Under the pieces are notes generated by a model. That model was not told the origin of the DNA, made no database searches, and worked only from the letters and a program-made list of their open reading frames with translations. This document shows, piece after piece, positions 1 through 7,151 of a stretch of DNA of 21,071 nucleotides. Origin of the DNA: JAWOHX01 sp046484975 (GTDB lineage: Bacteria; Bacillota; Clostridia; DUPQ01); NCBI GenBank assembly GCA_046484975.1, contig JAWOHX010000004.1, positions 1-21,071 on the forward strand, in the 5' to 3' direction. The position numbers and the translations under genes were made by a program. The stretch's first letter is position 1. The number at the start of each line of letters is the position of its first letter.

Positions 1-84
1 ATTATAAAGGTTCTCCCCATAGATATCAACATGCTGTGGCATTCCGGCCGGTCTTGTTATTTGACTGCGTATTCCCGAAATAAG

Positions 85-97
85 TTCCACAGTGGAA
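85..97. promoter_or_regulatory. 13-bp palindrome, possible operator
   Basis: The arms TTCCAC and GTGGAA are perfect inverted repeats around a single A. The site ends one base before the -35 box of the lipoprotein promoter, which is a usual place for a regulator site. No cognate regulator is identified, and short palindromes also occur by chance. Confidence 0.3.
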
Positions 98-98
98 T

Positions 99-128
99 TT
101 GACAGTGTCTTTGCGCTTTTGTTATCAT
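99..128 (+). promoter_or_regulatory. Sigma-A-type promoter for the lipoprotein gene
   Basis: A consensus -35 box TTGACA (99-104) is followed after 18 bp by TATCAT (123-128). The predicted transcription start is near 135, leaving a 5' leader of about 50 nt before the ATG at 185. This start also argues against a GTG at 134 being the translation start. Confidence 0.6.
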
Positions 129-184
129 GGTAGGTGAATGCTCAGTCCCAGTCAATCGATGGCATTTTACCCGGAGGTGACAGG

Positions 185-733
185 ATGAGGAAAACCATAT
201 TTTTCATTGCGATAATCATTGGGATAAGCCTGTTCTTTCTCACCGGATGTGGGTTTTTGACCGCCGTGGAACAGGAAAAAGCCTCCCGTGCACTCCAGGG
301 GAATGTATCTGCAACCTGGACGAATGTCAGCGGAGACATCATCTGGAAGGTGCATGGCCAGATTACACTGCAGGACCAGCTCCTGCAGGGCATCCAATCC
401 TGGAGGGGAACCAGCGATGAATTTGAAATGTCAGTGGAGGGAGGCACGGAAACGTTCAGCAGGGTAGGCACCGGCATCACGGGTGCTACCGTCAACATCC
501 GGGTCAACGATGACGGTTCGTATGATTTCTCCTTTTCTCATGGTTCCATCAAACATACTGTCACTGAGGTCATCGGAAAGCAGACACTCGAATGGGAAGA
601 GACAGGGAGCGGCAGTACCGTTTCCTTCAAAAACCTGCCGAAATCCACCAAAGCCAACCAGTTTTCCGGAAGCATGACAACCGAACACGGCAAGGAAGTC
701 ATCTGGAGTTTCATGGGATCTTCTTCCAGATGA
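185..733 (+). CDS. Small lipoprotein of unknown function
   Basis: A protein of 182 residues that I do not recognise. The N-terminus is a textbook type II signal peptide: a Lys/Arg start, a hydrophobic stretch (FFIAIIIGISLFFL) and the lipobox LTGC, so Cys22 should be diacylated and the mature protein anchored outside the membrane. The rest is polar and rich in Gly, Ser, Thr and alternating beta-type stretches, suggesting a small beta domain. The ATG was chosen over an upstream in-frame GTG at 134 because GGAGGTGACAGG lies directly before it and the signal peptide begins there. It is a single-gene unit with its own promoter and no informative neighbour. Confidence 0.85.
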   Translation: MRKTIFFIAIIIGISLFFLTGCGFLTAVEQEKASRALQGNVSATWTNVSGDIIWKVHGQITLQDQLLQGIQSWRGTSDEFEMSVEGGTETFSRVGTGITGATVNIRVNDDGSYDFSFSHGSIKHTVTEVIGKQTLEWEETGSGSTVSFKNLPKSTKANQFSGSMTTEHGKEVIWSFMGSSSR

Positions 734-761
734 ATGACATTCCCTGTTTTACATCAGGATG

Positions 762-793
762 GACAAAGAAAGAAGCAGCCGAGGCTGCTTCTT
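762..793 (-). terminator. Terminator of the arsR-type unit
   Basis: An 11-bp inverted repeat (AAGAAGCAGCC, 770-780, and GGCTGCTTCTT, 783-793) is followed, on the minus strand, by a T-rich tail (TTCTTTG). It sits just past the stop of the ArsR-type gene. On the plus strand no U-tract follows, so it would serve the lipoprotein gene only weakly. Confidence 0.65.
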
Positions 794-822
794 GTGGAAT
801 GGGGTGGGGATATAATGAATGT

Positions 823-1089
823 TCAGTTGGCTATGTAATCATACATTCTGGTGAATGCGTTCTGTAAAGCCTGTCTGTCGAGAGTGTAAAAAATGTTTTT
901 TCCTTTTCTGATGCAATTCACGATACCGTTTTCTTTTAACATGGAAAGGTGGTAGGCCAGGGTGGTATTGTTCAGGTTCAGTTCCTCGGCGATTTTACTC
1001 GCGCAACAGGTATTTCTGGATAGTGTCTTGATGATGCTGGATCGATTCTCTTCAGCAATGACCTTCAAAAACACCTCGTGTTCCTTCAT
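823..1089 (-). CDS. ArsR-family winged-helix transcriptional regulator
   Basis: An 88-residue single-domain winged-helix repressor. Residues about 10-75 fit the ArsR/HTH_20 pattern: helix 'RSSIIKTLS', recognition region 'ASKIAEELNLNNTTLAYHLSMLKENGIV', then the wing 'RKGKNIFYTL'. Cys28 and Cys29 lie before the recognition helix, near where some ArsR/SmtB proteins bind thiophilic metals, but the classical ELCVCDL motif is absent, so the inducer cannot be named. The start has a GAGGGG ribosome site, and the gene follows the 61-aa ORF by 5 nt in one unit. The upstream palindrome at 1363-1380 makes autoregulation likely. Confidence 0.85.
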   Translation of the reverse strand: MKEHEVFLKVIAEENRSSIIKTLSRNTCCASKIAEELNLNNTTLAYHLSMLKENGIVNCIRKGKNIFYTLDRQALQNAFTRMYDYIAN

Positions 1090-1094
1090 CCGGG

Positions 1095-1280
1095 CTAACC
1101 CCTCGCAGGCTTATGGTTCAGGGTCTTCCTGCTCAGTGCCATGTCAAAAAATCTTCCCGTCAAAGCCTTGACTCCCTGAAGGACATTCCATCTGGGTGCA
1201 ATCCTCTCGATGTCGGCTTTGATGATGAGATACTCCACATTCTCATCCCTGCAATATGCTTCCAAATTATACTGTTTCAT
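1095..1280 (-). CDS. Hypothetical 61-aa protein co-transcribed with the ArsR-type regulator
   Basis: A small ORF that I do not recognise. It is supported by a good ribosome site (GAAAGGAAGG about 8 nt before the ATG), a strong promoter directly upstream, and a stop only 5 nt before the regulator's ATG. The protein has no membrane segment or signal peptide, one Cys (residue 10) and a basic C-terminus. It could be the small partner or target of the regulator, or the N-terminal remnant of a longer gene that once stood here. The promoter and spacing support translation better than the sequence does. Confidence 0.5.
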   Translation of the reverse strand: MKQYNLEAYCRDENVEYLIIKADIERIAPRWNVLQGVKALTGRFFDMALSRKTLNHKPARG

Positions 1281-1327
1281 TCCCTATACCTTCCTTTCAT
1301 CAAGATAAACGGTGTTCCAACAATTAG

Positions 1328-1356
1328 ATTATACATGGGTGTAACTAATAATGCAA
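1328..1356 (-). promoter_or_regulatory. Promoter of the 61-aa ORF/arsR-type unit
   Basis: Read on the minus strand, TTGCAT (1351-1356) is followed after exactly 17 bp by TATAAT (1328-1333), with about 40 nt of leader before the ATG. An imperfect inverted repeat (ATTAG at 1323-1327, CTAAT at 1345-1349) overlaps the spacer and the -10 box. Confidence 0.75.
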
Positions 1357-1362
1357 TAGATA

Positions 1363-1380
1363 ATTAGATATATATCTAAT
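1363..1380. promoter_or_regulatory. 18-bp perfect palindrome, likely ArsR-type operator
   Basis: The palindrome is ATTAGATATATATCTAAT. It lies 6 bp upstream of the -35 box of the arsR-type unit and also about 30 bp upstream of the possible trmK -10 box. AT-rich palindromes of this kind are typical ArsR/SmtB sites. The ATTAG half-site recurs at 1323-1327 and 1345-1349, which would allow repressor to cover the promoter. Confidence 0.6.
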
Positions 1381-1408
1381 AAAAATAAATATTAAAGTAC
1401 TATGACTG

Positions 1409-1414
1409 TATAAT
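1409..1414 (+). promoter_or_regulatory. Possible -10 box for trmK
   Basis: A perfect TATAAT lies 84 nt before the trmK start, in an AT-rich region, but no good -35 box is found at 16-18 bp. It is the best promoter candidate for the trmK-Nif3 unit. A 5-codon ORF with an AGAGGA ribosome site (1452-1469) lies in the resulting leader. Confidence 0.35.
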
Positions 1415-1497
1415 ATAAAATTTTAATATATATTAGAGGAAAGTTAAAACAATGAATGGAAGTGGCTAAAAAGTCTCTGATAGGATAAAATAAAAAC

Positions 1498-2148
1498 ATG
1501 GAAATCAAGCTGTCCCCCAGACTCCGCATGATAGCGGAGAGCATCAAGCCCTGTATGACGGCATGGGATGTCGGAAGCGACCATGCACACATCCCCATAT
1601 ATCTGGTTCAAAAAGGGATATGTGAAAAGGCGTTCGCAACGGATGTCCGGGAAGGACCCATTGCGATTTCTGAAAAGAACATTGTAAGACATGGCTTGTC
1701 CGAAGAAATTATCTGCAGGATGGGGGATGGATTGGAGGTCGTGGATGACCCGGACTGTATCATTCTTGCCGGGATGGGAGGCATTCTCATAAGGGAACTC
1801 CTTTTGAAGCAGGAAGAGACCGCATCGAAAGCCAGACAGCTCATACTTCAGGCAATGACGCACCAGGAGGACCTGCGGAAATACCTGTTTGATTCGGGCT
1901 ACGATATCTATCATGAGGATCTCTGCATGGAGAAGCAACGGATTTACAATGTGATTTGCACAAGATATACAGGGATTTGTACGGCATACGAGGAATATGA
2001 GCTTTTCAGTTCGAAAATATTGACAAAGGAACCGCATCCGTTGCTCAAGGAGTACCTTGCACCGAAAATCAAAAGACTGAACAATATGACAAGGGAAACG
2101 GCGGATCCGCTTCTGGTTTCCCTGAAAACAAGACTGGAGGGGTTGTAG
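1498..2148 (+). CDS. trmK: tRNA (adenine(22)-N(1))-methyltransferase TrmK
   Basis: A cytoplasmic SAM-dependent methyltransferase of 216 residues that makes m1A22 in tRNA. The family's SAM-binding motif I reads DVGSDHAHIPIYL (residues 24-36), where this family has DVGTDHAYLPIYL-like sequence. Motif II-type ATDV follows at 47-50, and the catalytic-face motif ILAGMGG is at 89-95. Length matches the family (about 215-240 aa). The start is chosen because the typical N-terminus 'LSPRLRMIA' begins at residue 5; the ribosome site is weak (AGGA about 13 nt upstream). The stop abuts the Nif3-family gene, the usual arrangement in Bacillota, so the two are co-transcribed. Confidence 0.93.
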   Translation: MEIKLSPRLRMIAESIKPCMTAWDVGSDHAHIPIYLVQKGICEKAFATDVREGPIAISEKNIVRHGLSEEIICRMGDGLEVVDDPDCIILAGMGGILIRELLLKQEETASKARQLILQAMTHQEDLRKYLFDSGYDIYHEDLCMEKQRIYNVICTRYTGICTAYEEYELFSSKILTKEPHPLLKEYLAPKIKRLNNMTRETADPLLVSLKTRLEGL

Positions 2149-2907
2149 ATGATGAATGTCAATGAACTGGTCGGAATATTGGATGTGATAGCTCCCTTGT
2201 CCATGGCAGAGGAATGGGACAATGTGGGATTGCTGCTGGGTCATGGGGAAGCAGAGGTGGAAACAATCCTGATATGTCTGGATGTCACACACCATGCCTT
2301 GGAACGGGCGGTGGAGGAAGGCGCAGGACTGATTCTCTCCCACCATCCCCTGATATATGATCCGTTGAAGACGATTACCGATCCCCTCCTGCTTCGTATC
2401 ATCGAAGAGAAAGTTGCCGTCATCGCCCTTCATACCAACTATGATGCAGTGCGCATGAATGGACTTCTGGCGGATTCCCTGGGAATCATCAATGGAAGGG
2501 GAGTGCTGTCCAGCGGAAATGAGAAAGGATTCCTGGGCATCCAGGGGGACTTTTCCCGTGAAATGAGCGGTGACATGCTGTTGGCAAAGGTGAAGGATGT
2601 ATTCGGGGTCAGTAACCTGAGGATTTCTGGAAAGGAGAGGCCTGTTTACAGAACTGCTGCTGTGGCAGGCGGAGGGCTCGGGAGCATGACCCCGTACATC
2701 GGGGACCTGGATGCGGATGTCTTCATCACCGGGGAAGTCAAATACAACCATGCAGTGGTTTTGTCCGGCAGGGGTCCTTTGGTTGTGGAGGCGGGGCACT
2801 ATCAGACGGAGAGAATCTTCATACGGGATATGGCCTCCCTCCTACGGGAAAATACATCCTTGAAAGGGATCATCGAACATGAGGAGGAGCTCACAAGGTA
2901 TCTGTGA
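2149..2907 (+). CDS. Nif3-like dinuclear metal-center protein (GTP cyclohydrolase I type 2/YbgI family)
   Basis: A member of the Nif3/YbgI/YqfO family, 252 residues, forming toroidal hexamers with a two-metal site. The exact reaction is unsettled; it has been linked to GTP cyclohydrolase-like or metal-handling roles. Ligand motifs are visible: LSHHPLIY (His65, His66), LHTNYDAV (His95, Asp99) and, near the C-terminus, EAGHYQTE (His217, Glu221). It is the short form, like E. coli YbgI, without the inserted domain that makes YqfO about 370 aa. GGAGGGG precedes the ATG; a second ATG three bases on is equally possible. It is translationally linked to trmK with no gap. Confidence 0.93.
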   Translation: MMNVNELVGILDVIAPLSMAEEWDNVGLLLGHGEAEVETILICLDVTHHALERAVEEGAGLILSHHPLIYDPLKTITDPLLLRIIEEKVAVIALHTNYDAVRMNGLLADSLGIINGRGVLSSGNEKGFLGIQGDFSREMSGDMLLAKVKDVFGVSNLRISGKERPVYRTAAVAGGGLGSMTPYIGDLDADVFITGEVKYNHAVVLSGRGPLVVEAGHYQTERIFIRDMASLLRENTSLKGIIEHEEELTRYL

Positions 2908-2947
2908 GCATAATGTGCGTAAAGGGCAAGTCAGTTGACAATATACA

Positions 2948-2976
2948 TTGTAACCGGGACCGTTATATTGTATAAT
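2948..2976 (+). promoter_or_regulatory. Promoter of rnpB
   Basis: TTGTAA (2948-2953) is followed after 17 bp by TATAAT (2971-2976). The predicted start at about 2982-2983 coincides with the first base of the P1 helix of the RNA. A TTGACA at 2935-2940 lies too far upstream to serve this -10 box. Confidence 0.7.
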
Positions 2977-2981
2977 GGCAT

Positions 2982-3328
2982 GTGAGTAAGCCAGACAGTC
3001 GCATGTGCATGCTGAAAAGCAGCATATGAGGAAAGTCCGGGCTCCATAGGGCAAGGGTGCCGGGTAACTCCCGGTGAAGGCGACTTCAAGGAAAGTGCAA
3101 CAGAAAGATACCGCCGTAGTGAAATACGGTAAGGGTGGAAAGGTGAGGTAAGAGCTCACCAGCGGCATGGCGACTTGCTGTCTCTGTAAACCCCATCCGG
3201 AGCAACACCGTGACATGGAACATCAGGCGGCCCGCCTGTTCCATAGAGGTGGCTTGAGCGAGGCAGAAATGTCTGGCCTAGATAGATGGCTGTCGAATAC
3301 AGAACCCGGCTTACAGACTTACTCTACC
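2982..3328 (+). ncRNA. rnpB: RNase P RNA, bacterial type A
   Basis: The catalytic RNA of RNase P, which matures the 5' ends of tRNAs. Conserved blocks appear in order: CCAGACAGTCGC, GAGGAAAGTCCGGGCTCC(ATAGGG), GTGCAACAGAAAGATACCGCC, GGTAAGAGCTCACCAGCG, GTAAACCCCATCCGGAGCAA, GTCTGGCCTAGATAGATGGC and ACAGAACCCGGCTTACAG. These match the E. coli-like type A architecture. The ends are defined by P1: GAGTAAG near the 5' end pairs with CTTACTC at 3318-3324. The type A form is usual in Clostridia, whereas Bacillus-type Firmicutes use type B. ORFs overlapping it are artefacts. Confidence 0.97.
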
Positions 3329-3332
3329 ATCG

Positions 3333-3363
3333 GAAGCACAGGCGAACAGCCTGTGCTTCTGTT
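3333..3363 (+). terminator. Hairpin terminator after rnpB
   Basis: An 11-bp perfect stem (GAAGCACAGGC, 3333-3343; GCCTGTGCTTC, 3349-3359) with a 5-nt GAACA loop begins 5 nt after the end of the RNA. The T-tract is short (TGTTT), so termination may be incomplete. The hairpin also ends against the stop of the converging DUF2752 gene. Confidence 0.65.
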
Positions 3364-3758
3364 TATGGGAACAGGAGCTTCCCTAGGAAGGAAGAAAAAT
3401 CGTAATCCATGGGAGCCTCGCCGGGAAAGAGAAAAATCATTCGGAGAAGGTAAACCAGGACCAAAAGAGCGGTCAAGATGACGTAGGTCTTTGTAAAGGG
3501 TTTTTTCGTACGCCATGAGACGACGACCAGGAAAAGTATGACGGGAGCCAGCCAGAACAAGGGATGCATGGAGAACGCTTCTGCAAAACGCCCCTGAAAC
3601 AATGCAATATAAGCCCGTGTCATGCCGCAGGAAGGACAGGGAAGACCGGTTGCCCTTTTGAAGACACATAAGGAGGCATCCAGAAAAAATCCTGCTGCAA
3701 TGGCTGCCGCAAGGACCAGGGCGGGCAACAGGTTTTTCCTTACCTTCCGTAAGTCCAT
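3363..3758 (-). CDS. DUF2752 membrane protein
   Basis: A small integral membrane protein of unknown function. The DUF2752 signature is clear: GLPCPSCGMTRA between the first hydrophobic segment and a 'HPLFWLAP' segment, then a third membrane stretch, giving about three helices. The Cys-Pro-x-Cys pair and Arg are the family hallmark; their role is not established. The start is uncertain. The ATG used here overlaps the upstream gene by 19 nt and has no good ribosome site; a GTG at 3788 has none either, whereas a TTG at 3728 is preceded by GGAAGGTAAGGA. It is coupled to the DUF4234 gene; the two form a short operon. Confidence 0.8.
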   Translation of the reverse strand: MDLRKVRKNLLPALVLAAAIAAGFFLDASLCVFKRATGLPCPSCGMTRAYIALFQGRFAEAFSMHPLFWLAPVILFLVVVSWRTKKPFTKTYVILTALLVLVYLLRMIFLFPGEAPMDYDFSSFLGKLLFP

Positions 3759-4096
3759 AGCTTGTTCAACTGGTTCTGCATCAGGCACATGACAACGGGG
3801 AACAGCAGGAAAGCCGAAAGGACTGCATAGAGGAAAGCATTGTCGACGGGTTTCATTTTTGCCTGCTGCTGGGCCTTTGCGATGAGCTTTCCATATTTAT
3901 ATCCCCAGAAAATGAGATAAATCCCAAGGGTCAGTATGGAAGCCAGCAATTCCACCAAAGGGTATATTTTTTCATTCGCGTGGACACGTTTCATTTCCTT
4001 GCTTACGACGAAGACCCAATAAAAACCAAAGACCCCGCAGGAAATCAGCTGGAATATGACCAGAAGGCTGAGGGGGCGTCTTTCACCATCATACAT
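3740..4096 (-). CDS. DUF4234 membrane protein
   Basis: A 118-residue protein with the DUF4234 pattern: an N-terminal 'RRPLSLLVIFQLISCGVFGFYWVF' membrane segment ending in a conserved Tyr-Trp, a polar loop, a second segment 'LLASILTLGIYLIFWGYKYG', and a third near the C-terminus. Function is unknown. The ATG was chosen because GAGGTGA lies five bases before it and the conserved region starts right after; longer in-frame versions run through the divergent melA promoter and have no ribosome site. The gene overlaps the DUF2752 start, and such small membrane proteins often occur together. Confidence 0.8.
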   Translation of the reverse strand: MYDGERRPLSLLVIFQLISCGVFGFYWVFVVSKEMKRVHANEKIYPLVELLASILTLGIYLIFWGYKYGKLIAKAQQQAKMKPVDNAFLYAVLSAFLLFPVVMCLMQNQLNKLWTYGR

Positions 4097-4142
4097 GTTG
4101 TTCACCTCATCAAGAATATACAACCATCTTAACAAAAAAGCC

Positions 4143-4172
4143 TTTATCCCACAACCGCAAGTGCGATATAAT
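4143..4172 (+). promoter_or_regulatory. Probable melA promoter
   Basis: A perfect TATAAT (4167-4172) lies 31 nt before the melA ATG. The best -35 match is TTTATC at 18 bp, which is poor, so an activator may be needed. No palindromic operator or cre-like site stands out in the intergenic region. Confidence 0.45.
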
Positions 4173-4202
4173 GAATGGGGCAAATTGCAGAAGGAGACAG
4201 GT

Positions 4203-5519
4203 ATGAATAAAAAAATCGCATTCATCGGCGCAGGCAGCTTCGGGTTCACAAGGACACTGGTCAAGGACATCTTGTCATTTCCTGCATTGTCGGACATCAC
4301 CATCGCACTGATGGACATCAATGACGAAAGGCTGAGCTATATCAAGGAGGCTGTGGACAGAATCGTCAGGGACGGGGGATACAAAGCCAGGGTGATGGCG
4401 ACAAAGGACAGGGCGGAGGCCCTGAGGAATGCAAACGGAGTTGTGTGTACCATCCTTGCAGGGGAAGTGGATGTATGGCGCCATGACATCGAAATTCCCA
4501 TGAAATACGGGGTGGACATCAATGTGGGTGACACCAGGGGACCATCCGGTATTTTCAGGTTCCTCAGGACCTATCCTGTCATGATGGATATTTGCAGGGA
4601 TATTGAGAAATATTGCCCGGATGCCATATTCCTGAACTATACCAACCCTATGGCCATGCTTTGCAGGGCCATGCAGAGCCAGAGTGACATCAGTGTGACA
4701 GGTTTGTGCCACAGCGTGCAGGGGACTGCTGAAATGCTGGCGAAATGGATCAAAGCGCCCATGGAAGAGATTGATTATGTTTGCGCAGGCATCAACCACC
4801 TTGCCTTCTATACCAAATATGAATGGAAGGGAAAGGATGCCTATCCCCTGTTGAGAAAAGCCATGGAGGATCCAGCCATCTATAATCAGGAGCAGGTCCG
4901 GAACGAGATGTTCCTGCATCTTGACTATTATGTCACCGAATCCAGCGGCCACAACTCTGAATACAACCCCTGGTTCCGGAAAAGGCCGGATCTCATTGAA
5001 AAATACTGCACCCACGGGACGGGATGGAACCCAGGGCGACACGGGTACATCAAAGAGGAATACATAAAAAGGCAGCATGACTGGAAAGACTCCATCATGG
5101 AATGGCTGAACAGCGAGACAATCGACCTGACAAGGGGCCATGAGTACGCTGCATATATCTTCAATGCAGTATTCGGGGATCATGACATGTTCAAATTCAA
5201 CGGGAATGTCAGGAATTTCGGCCTGATTCCCAACCTTCCGGAAGGCTGTTGTGTCGAAGTCCCGGTCCTGGCCTCGAAAGGTGGATTGGAGTCCATTGCG
5301 GTCGGGAGCATACCGGATCATCTTGCGGTGATTGTGAACACCAGTGCGCGGTGTGAGGAGCTGGCAGTGCAAGGTGCCATTGAGGGGGACAAAAGAAAAA
5401 TATTCCACGCAATCTGCTTCGACCCGCTGACTTCTGCTGTGTTGAGCTTGGAGGAAATTAAAAACATGGTGGAAGAGATGTTTGTGGTGAACAGGGACTA
5501 CCTGCAATACATGAGATGA
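4203..5519 (+). CDS. melA: Alpha-galactosidase, glycoside hydrolase family 4 (MelA-like)
   Basis: A 438-residue cytoplasmic GH4 enzyme. These cleave glycosides by a redox-elimination mechanism using NAD+ and Mn2+, oxidising C3 of the sugar. Seen in order: Rossmann motif FIGAGSFGFT (8-17), LMDIN (36-40), NYTNPMAM (145-152), GLCHSVQGT (167-175, with Cys169 and His170 as the metal ligands of the family), GINHLAFY (196-203, His199), and ESSGHNSEYNPWF. The CHSVQGT and INHLAFY stretches favour MelA over alpha-glucosidase or 6-phospho-glycosidase members. The family loop DTLGPGG reads DTRGPSG here (110-116), so the substrate could differ. AGAAGGAGACAGG precedes the ATG. No transporter or regulator is adjacent. 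Confidence 0.88.
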   Translation: MNKKIAFIGAGSFGFTRTLVKDILSFPALSDITIALMDINDERLSYIKEAVDRIVRDGGYKARVMATKDRAEALRNANGVVCTILAGEVDVWRHDIEIPMKYGVDINVGDTRGPSGIFRFLRTYPVMMDICRDIEKYCPDAIFLNYTNPMAMLCRAMQSQSDISVTGLCHSVQGTAEMLAKWIKAPMEEIDYVCAGINHLAFYTKYEWKGKDAYPLLRKAMEDPAIYNQEQVRNEMFLHLDYYVTESSGHNSEYNPWFRKRPDLIEKYCTHGTGWNPGRHGYIKEEYIKRQHDWKDSIMEWLNSETIDLTRGHEYAAYIFNAVFGDHDMFKFNGNVRNFGLIPNLPEGCCVEVPVLASKGGLESIAVGSIPDHLAVIVNTSARCEELAVQGAIEGDKRKIFHAICFDPLTSAVLSLEEIKNMVEEMFVVNRDYLQYMR

Positions 5520-5542
5520 AAAAAGCCCCCAGGGGCTTTTTT
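5519..5542. terminator. Bidirectional terminator between melA and the HD-GYP gene
   Basis: The perfect inverted repeat AAAAAAGCCCC / GGGGCTTTTTT with a two-base centre provides a U-tract on both strands. It lies exactly between the stops of the two converging genes. Confidence 0.88.
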
Positions 5543-5543
5543 C

Positions 5544-7085
5544 TCAATGGACACTTTTTTTCAGGGACTGGATCTCATATTTCTTGGCTTCGGCGAAAAA
5601 GTCCTTCTGGTTGTTGACCAGGTCAAGAAAGACATGCACCACATCCTTGTCAAACTGGGTGCCTGCATATTGGGACAATTCACTGCAGGCTGTCTGAAAG
5701 CCCAACTTTTCCCGGTATTGCCGGTCGCTCATCATGGCGTCGAAAGCATCCACCACGGAGATGATTCTGGTAAGGAGGGGGATGGATTCCCCTTTGAGCC
5801 CATCGGGATAGCCCGTCCCGTCCAGACGCTCATGATGGAATTTGATGATGGGTACAATCTCCTTGAACATGGACACCGCGGACAATATATGCGCCCCACG
5901 CACCGGGTGCTTTTTGATTTCTTCATACTCCAGGTAGGTGAGTTTCTCTTTCTTGGCAAGCAGGTCGTCGCTGGTCCCTATTTTACCTACGTCATGGAAG
6001 AGCCCGCCGATTCGGAGTGTCTCCAGGGATTTTTCGTCCAGGCCCATTCTCTGCCCGACTTTCAATGCATAGAAGGAAACCCTGTCGGAATGGCCGCGGG
6101 TATAGATGTCCTTGGCATCGACCACCAGACGAAGGGCCTCGATGGTGTCAAGATAACGTTCCTTGAGCATGTCATAGGTCCTGCTGAGTTCATCATTCTT
6201 TTCATTCACCATGGAATGGAGGAATGCGTTGTTGATGCTTGATGCTGCCTGGGAACAATATATTCTAAGGAGTTTCAGTCCTTCCTCGATGTCCCCGTGG
6301 CCCAACTCCGCGAAAATGACGCCCATGGAACTCCCGTATTCATTGACCAGGGGGAGGATGATGCCGTCCTCCATATTGACGGGAACCTTCTTGACCCTGG
6401 AGATGCCGATCTGCTCAAATTTATCATGTCCCATATGCTCCATGAAATGCGCGATTTCCACATCATATTTCCCAATGCCTTTGTATATGCTCTTATCGTT
6501 CTGGGAAAAGACGTCGGTGTAGTTGTCCACCAGGATGAAGGCATGCTCGCTGTCCAGAAGGGGAAGGAGTTCCCGCAGGATCTGTTCCAGGATGTCCCCG
6601 ATGGGCTGCAGTTGGTAGATATTTGGGACGGACTGAAGGATACGGTTCAATCCTTCGCTGAACTTCTTGATGGTCCTCATCTGGGTGATGGACTTGACAC
6701 CCGATTCCACCAGCAGGATGATTTGGTCAAAACGGTCGCTTTTTTCACAATATCCCTGGATGGCCAGCTTCTTGATGGTTTCCAGCGGCGGTGCGAGATC
6801 TTTGTGGCCGGTGAGCATGAGAATGTAGATTTCCTTGTTGAATTCCCTGATTTCCTCCACGACCTTGTCCCCATGAATGGGGGACATGAGATAGTCGAGG
6901 ATAATCAAGTCGAAGTGTTCGGCTTTCACAATCTCGATGGCTTCCAGTGGATTGAGAATGCCCGTAACCATATAGCCCTGCCTAATCAGGACAGAAGACA
7001 AGGAATCAATGATCCCCTGGTCATCATCGACAATGATAATCCGGTAATCCCGGTTCTGTGTTTTGGATAACTTGGTTATCCGCAT
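5544..7085 (-). CDS. Response regulator with HD-GYP domain (cyclic-di-GMP phosphodiesterase)
   Basis: A 513-residue three-part protein. Residues 14-130 are a CheY-like receiver: acidic pocket DDD (20-22), phosphoacceptor Asp64, Thr92 and Lys115. Residues about 150-290 look like a GAF-type sensor, followed by a helical linker. Residues 318-490 are an HD-GYP domain with HD (364-365), the HHER motif (417-420) and GTGYP (423-427), all key residues present, so it should hydrolyse c-di-GMP when phosphorylated. AGAGGAGAACC precedes the ATG. No histidine kinase or diguanylate cyclase is nearby, so the partner is encoded elsewhere. The 139 nt upstream hold a short palindrome but no convincing promoter. 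Confidence 0.93.
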   Translation of the reverse strand: MRITKLSKTQNRDYRIIIVDDDQGIIDSLSSVLIRQGYMVTGILNPLEAIEIVKAEHFDLIILDYLMSPIHGDKVVEEIREFNKEIYILMLTGHKDLAPPLETIKKLAIQGYCEKSDRFDQIILLVESGVKSITQMRTIKKFSEGLNRILQSVPNIYQLQPIGDILEQILRELLPLLDSEHAFILVDNYTDVFSQNDKSIYKGIGKYDVEIAHFMEHMGHDKFEQIGISRVKKVPVNMEDGIILPLVNEYGSSMGVIFAELGHGDIEEGLKLLRIYCSQAASSINNAFLHSMVNEKNDELSRTYDMLKERYLDTIEALRLVVDAKDIYTRGHSDRVSFYALKVGQRMGLDEKSLETLRIGGLFHDVGKIGTSDDLLAKKEKLTYLEYEEIKKHPVRGAHILSAVSMFKEIVPIIKFHHERLDGTGYPDGLKGESIPLLTRIISVVDAFDAMMSDRQYREKLGFQTACSELSQYAGTQFDKDVVHVFLDLVNNQKDFFAEAKKYEIQSLKKSVH

Positions 7086-7151
7086 GGTTCTCCTCTTGCA
7101 TTAGCCACCTCGTATCGATCATCCTGTTCATGACTGGCATCATTCTGGAAA

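Noticed and set aside
1..42. Possible minus-strand CDS starting at 42 and running off the left edge (MPQHVDIYGENLYN)
   Set aside because: Only 14 codons are visible, there is no good ribosome site, and no family can be recognised. It could be a real divergent gene but cannot be supported here.
1444..2799. Long open frame of 451 codons on the minus strand opposite trmK and the Nif3-family gene
   Set aside because: It is the antisense shadow of two well-identified genes. Its composition (very rich in His, Cys, Gln, Ser) is typical of shadows and it has no ribosome site.
2935..2940. TTGACA as the rnpB -35 box
   Set aside because: It is 30 bp from the -10 box at 2971; TTGTAA at 2948 has the correct 17-bp spacing.
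2842..3481. ORFs across the RNase P RNA on both strands
   Set aside because: They lie within the structural RNA gene and its terminator, and have no protein-like pattern.
4275..5507. 410-codon minus-strand frame opposite melA
   Set aside because: Antisense shadow of a confident GH4 gene, with His/Phe/Val-rich sequence and no family resemblance.
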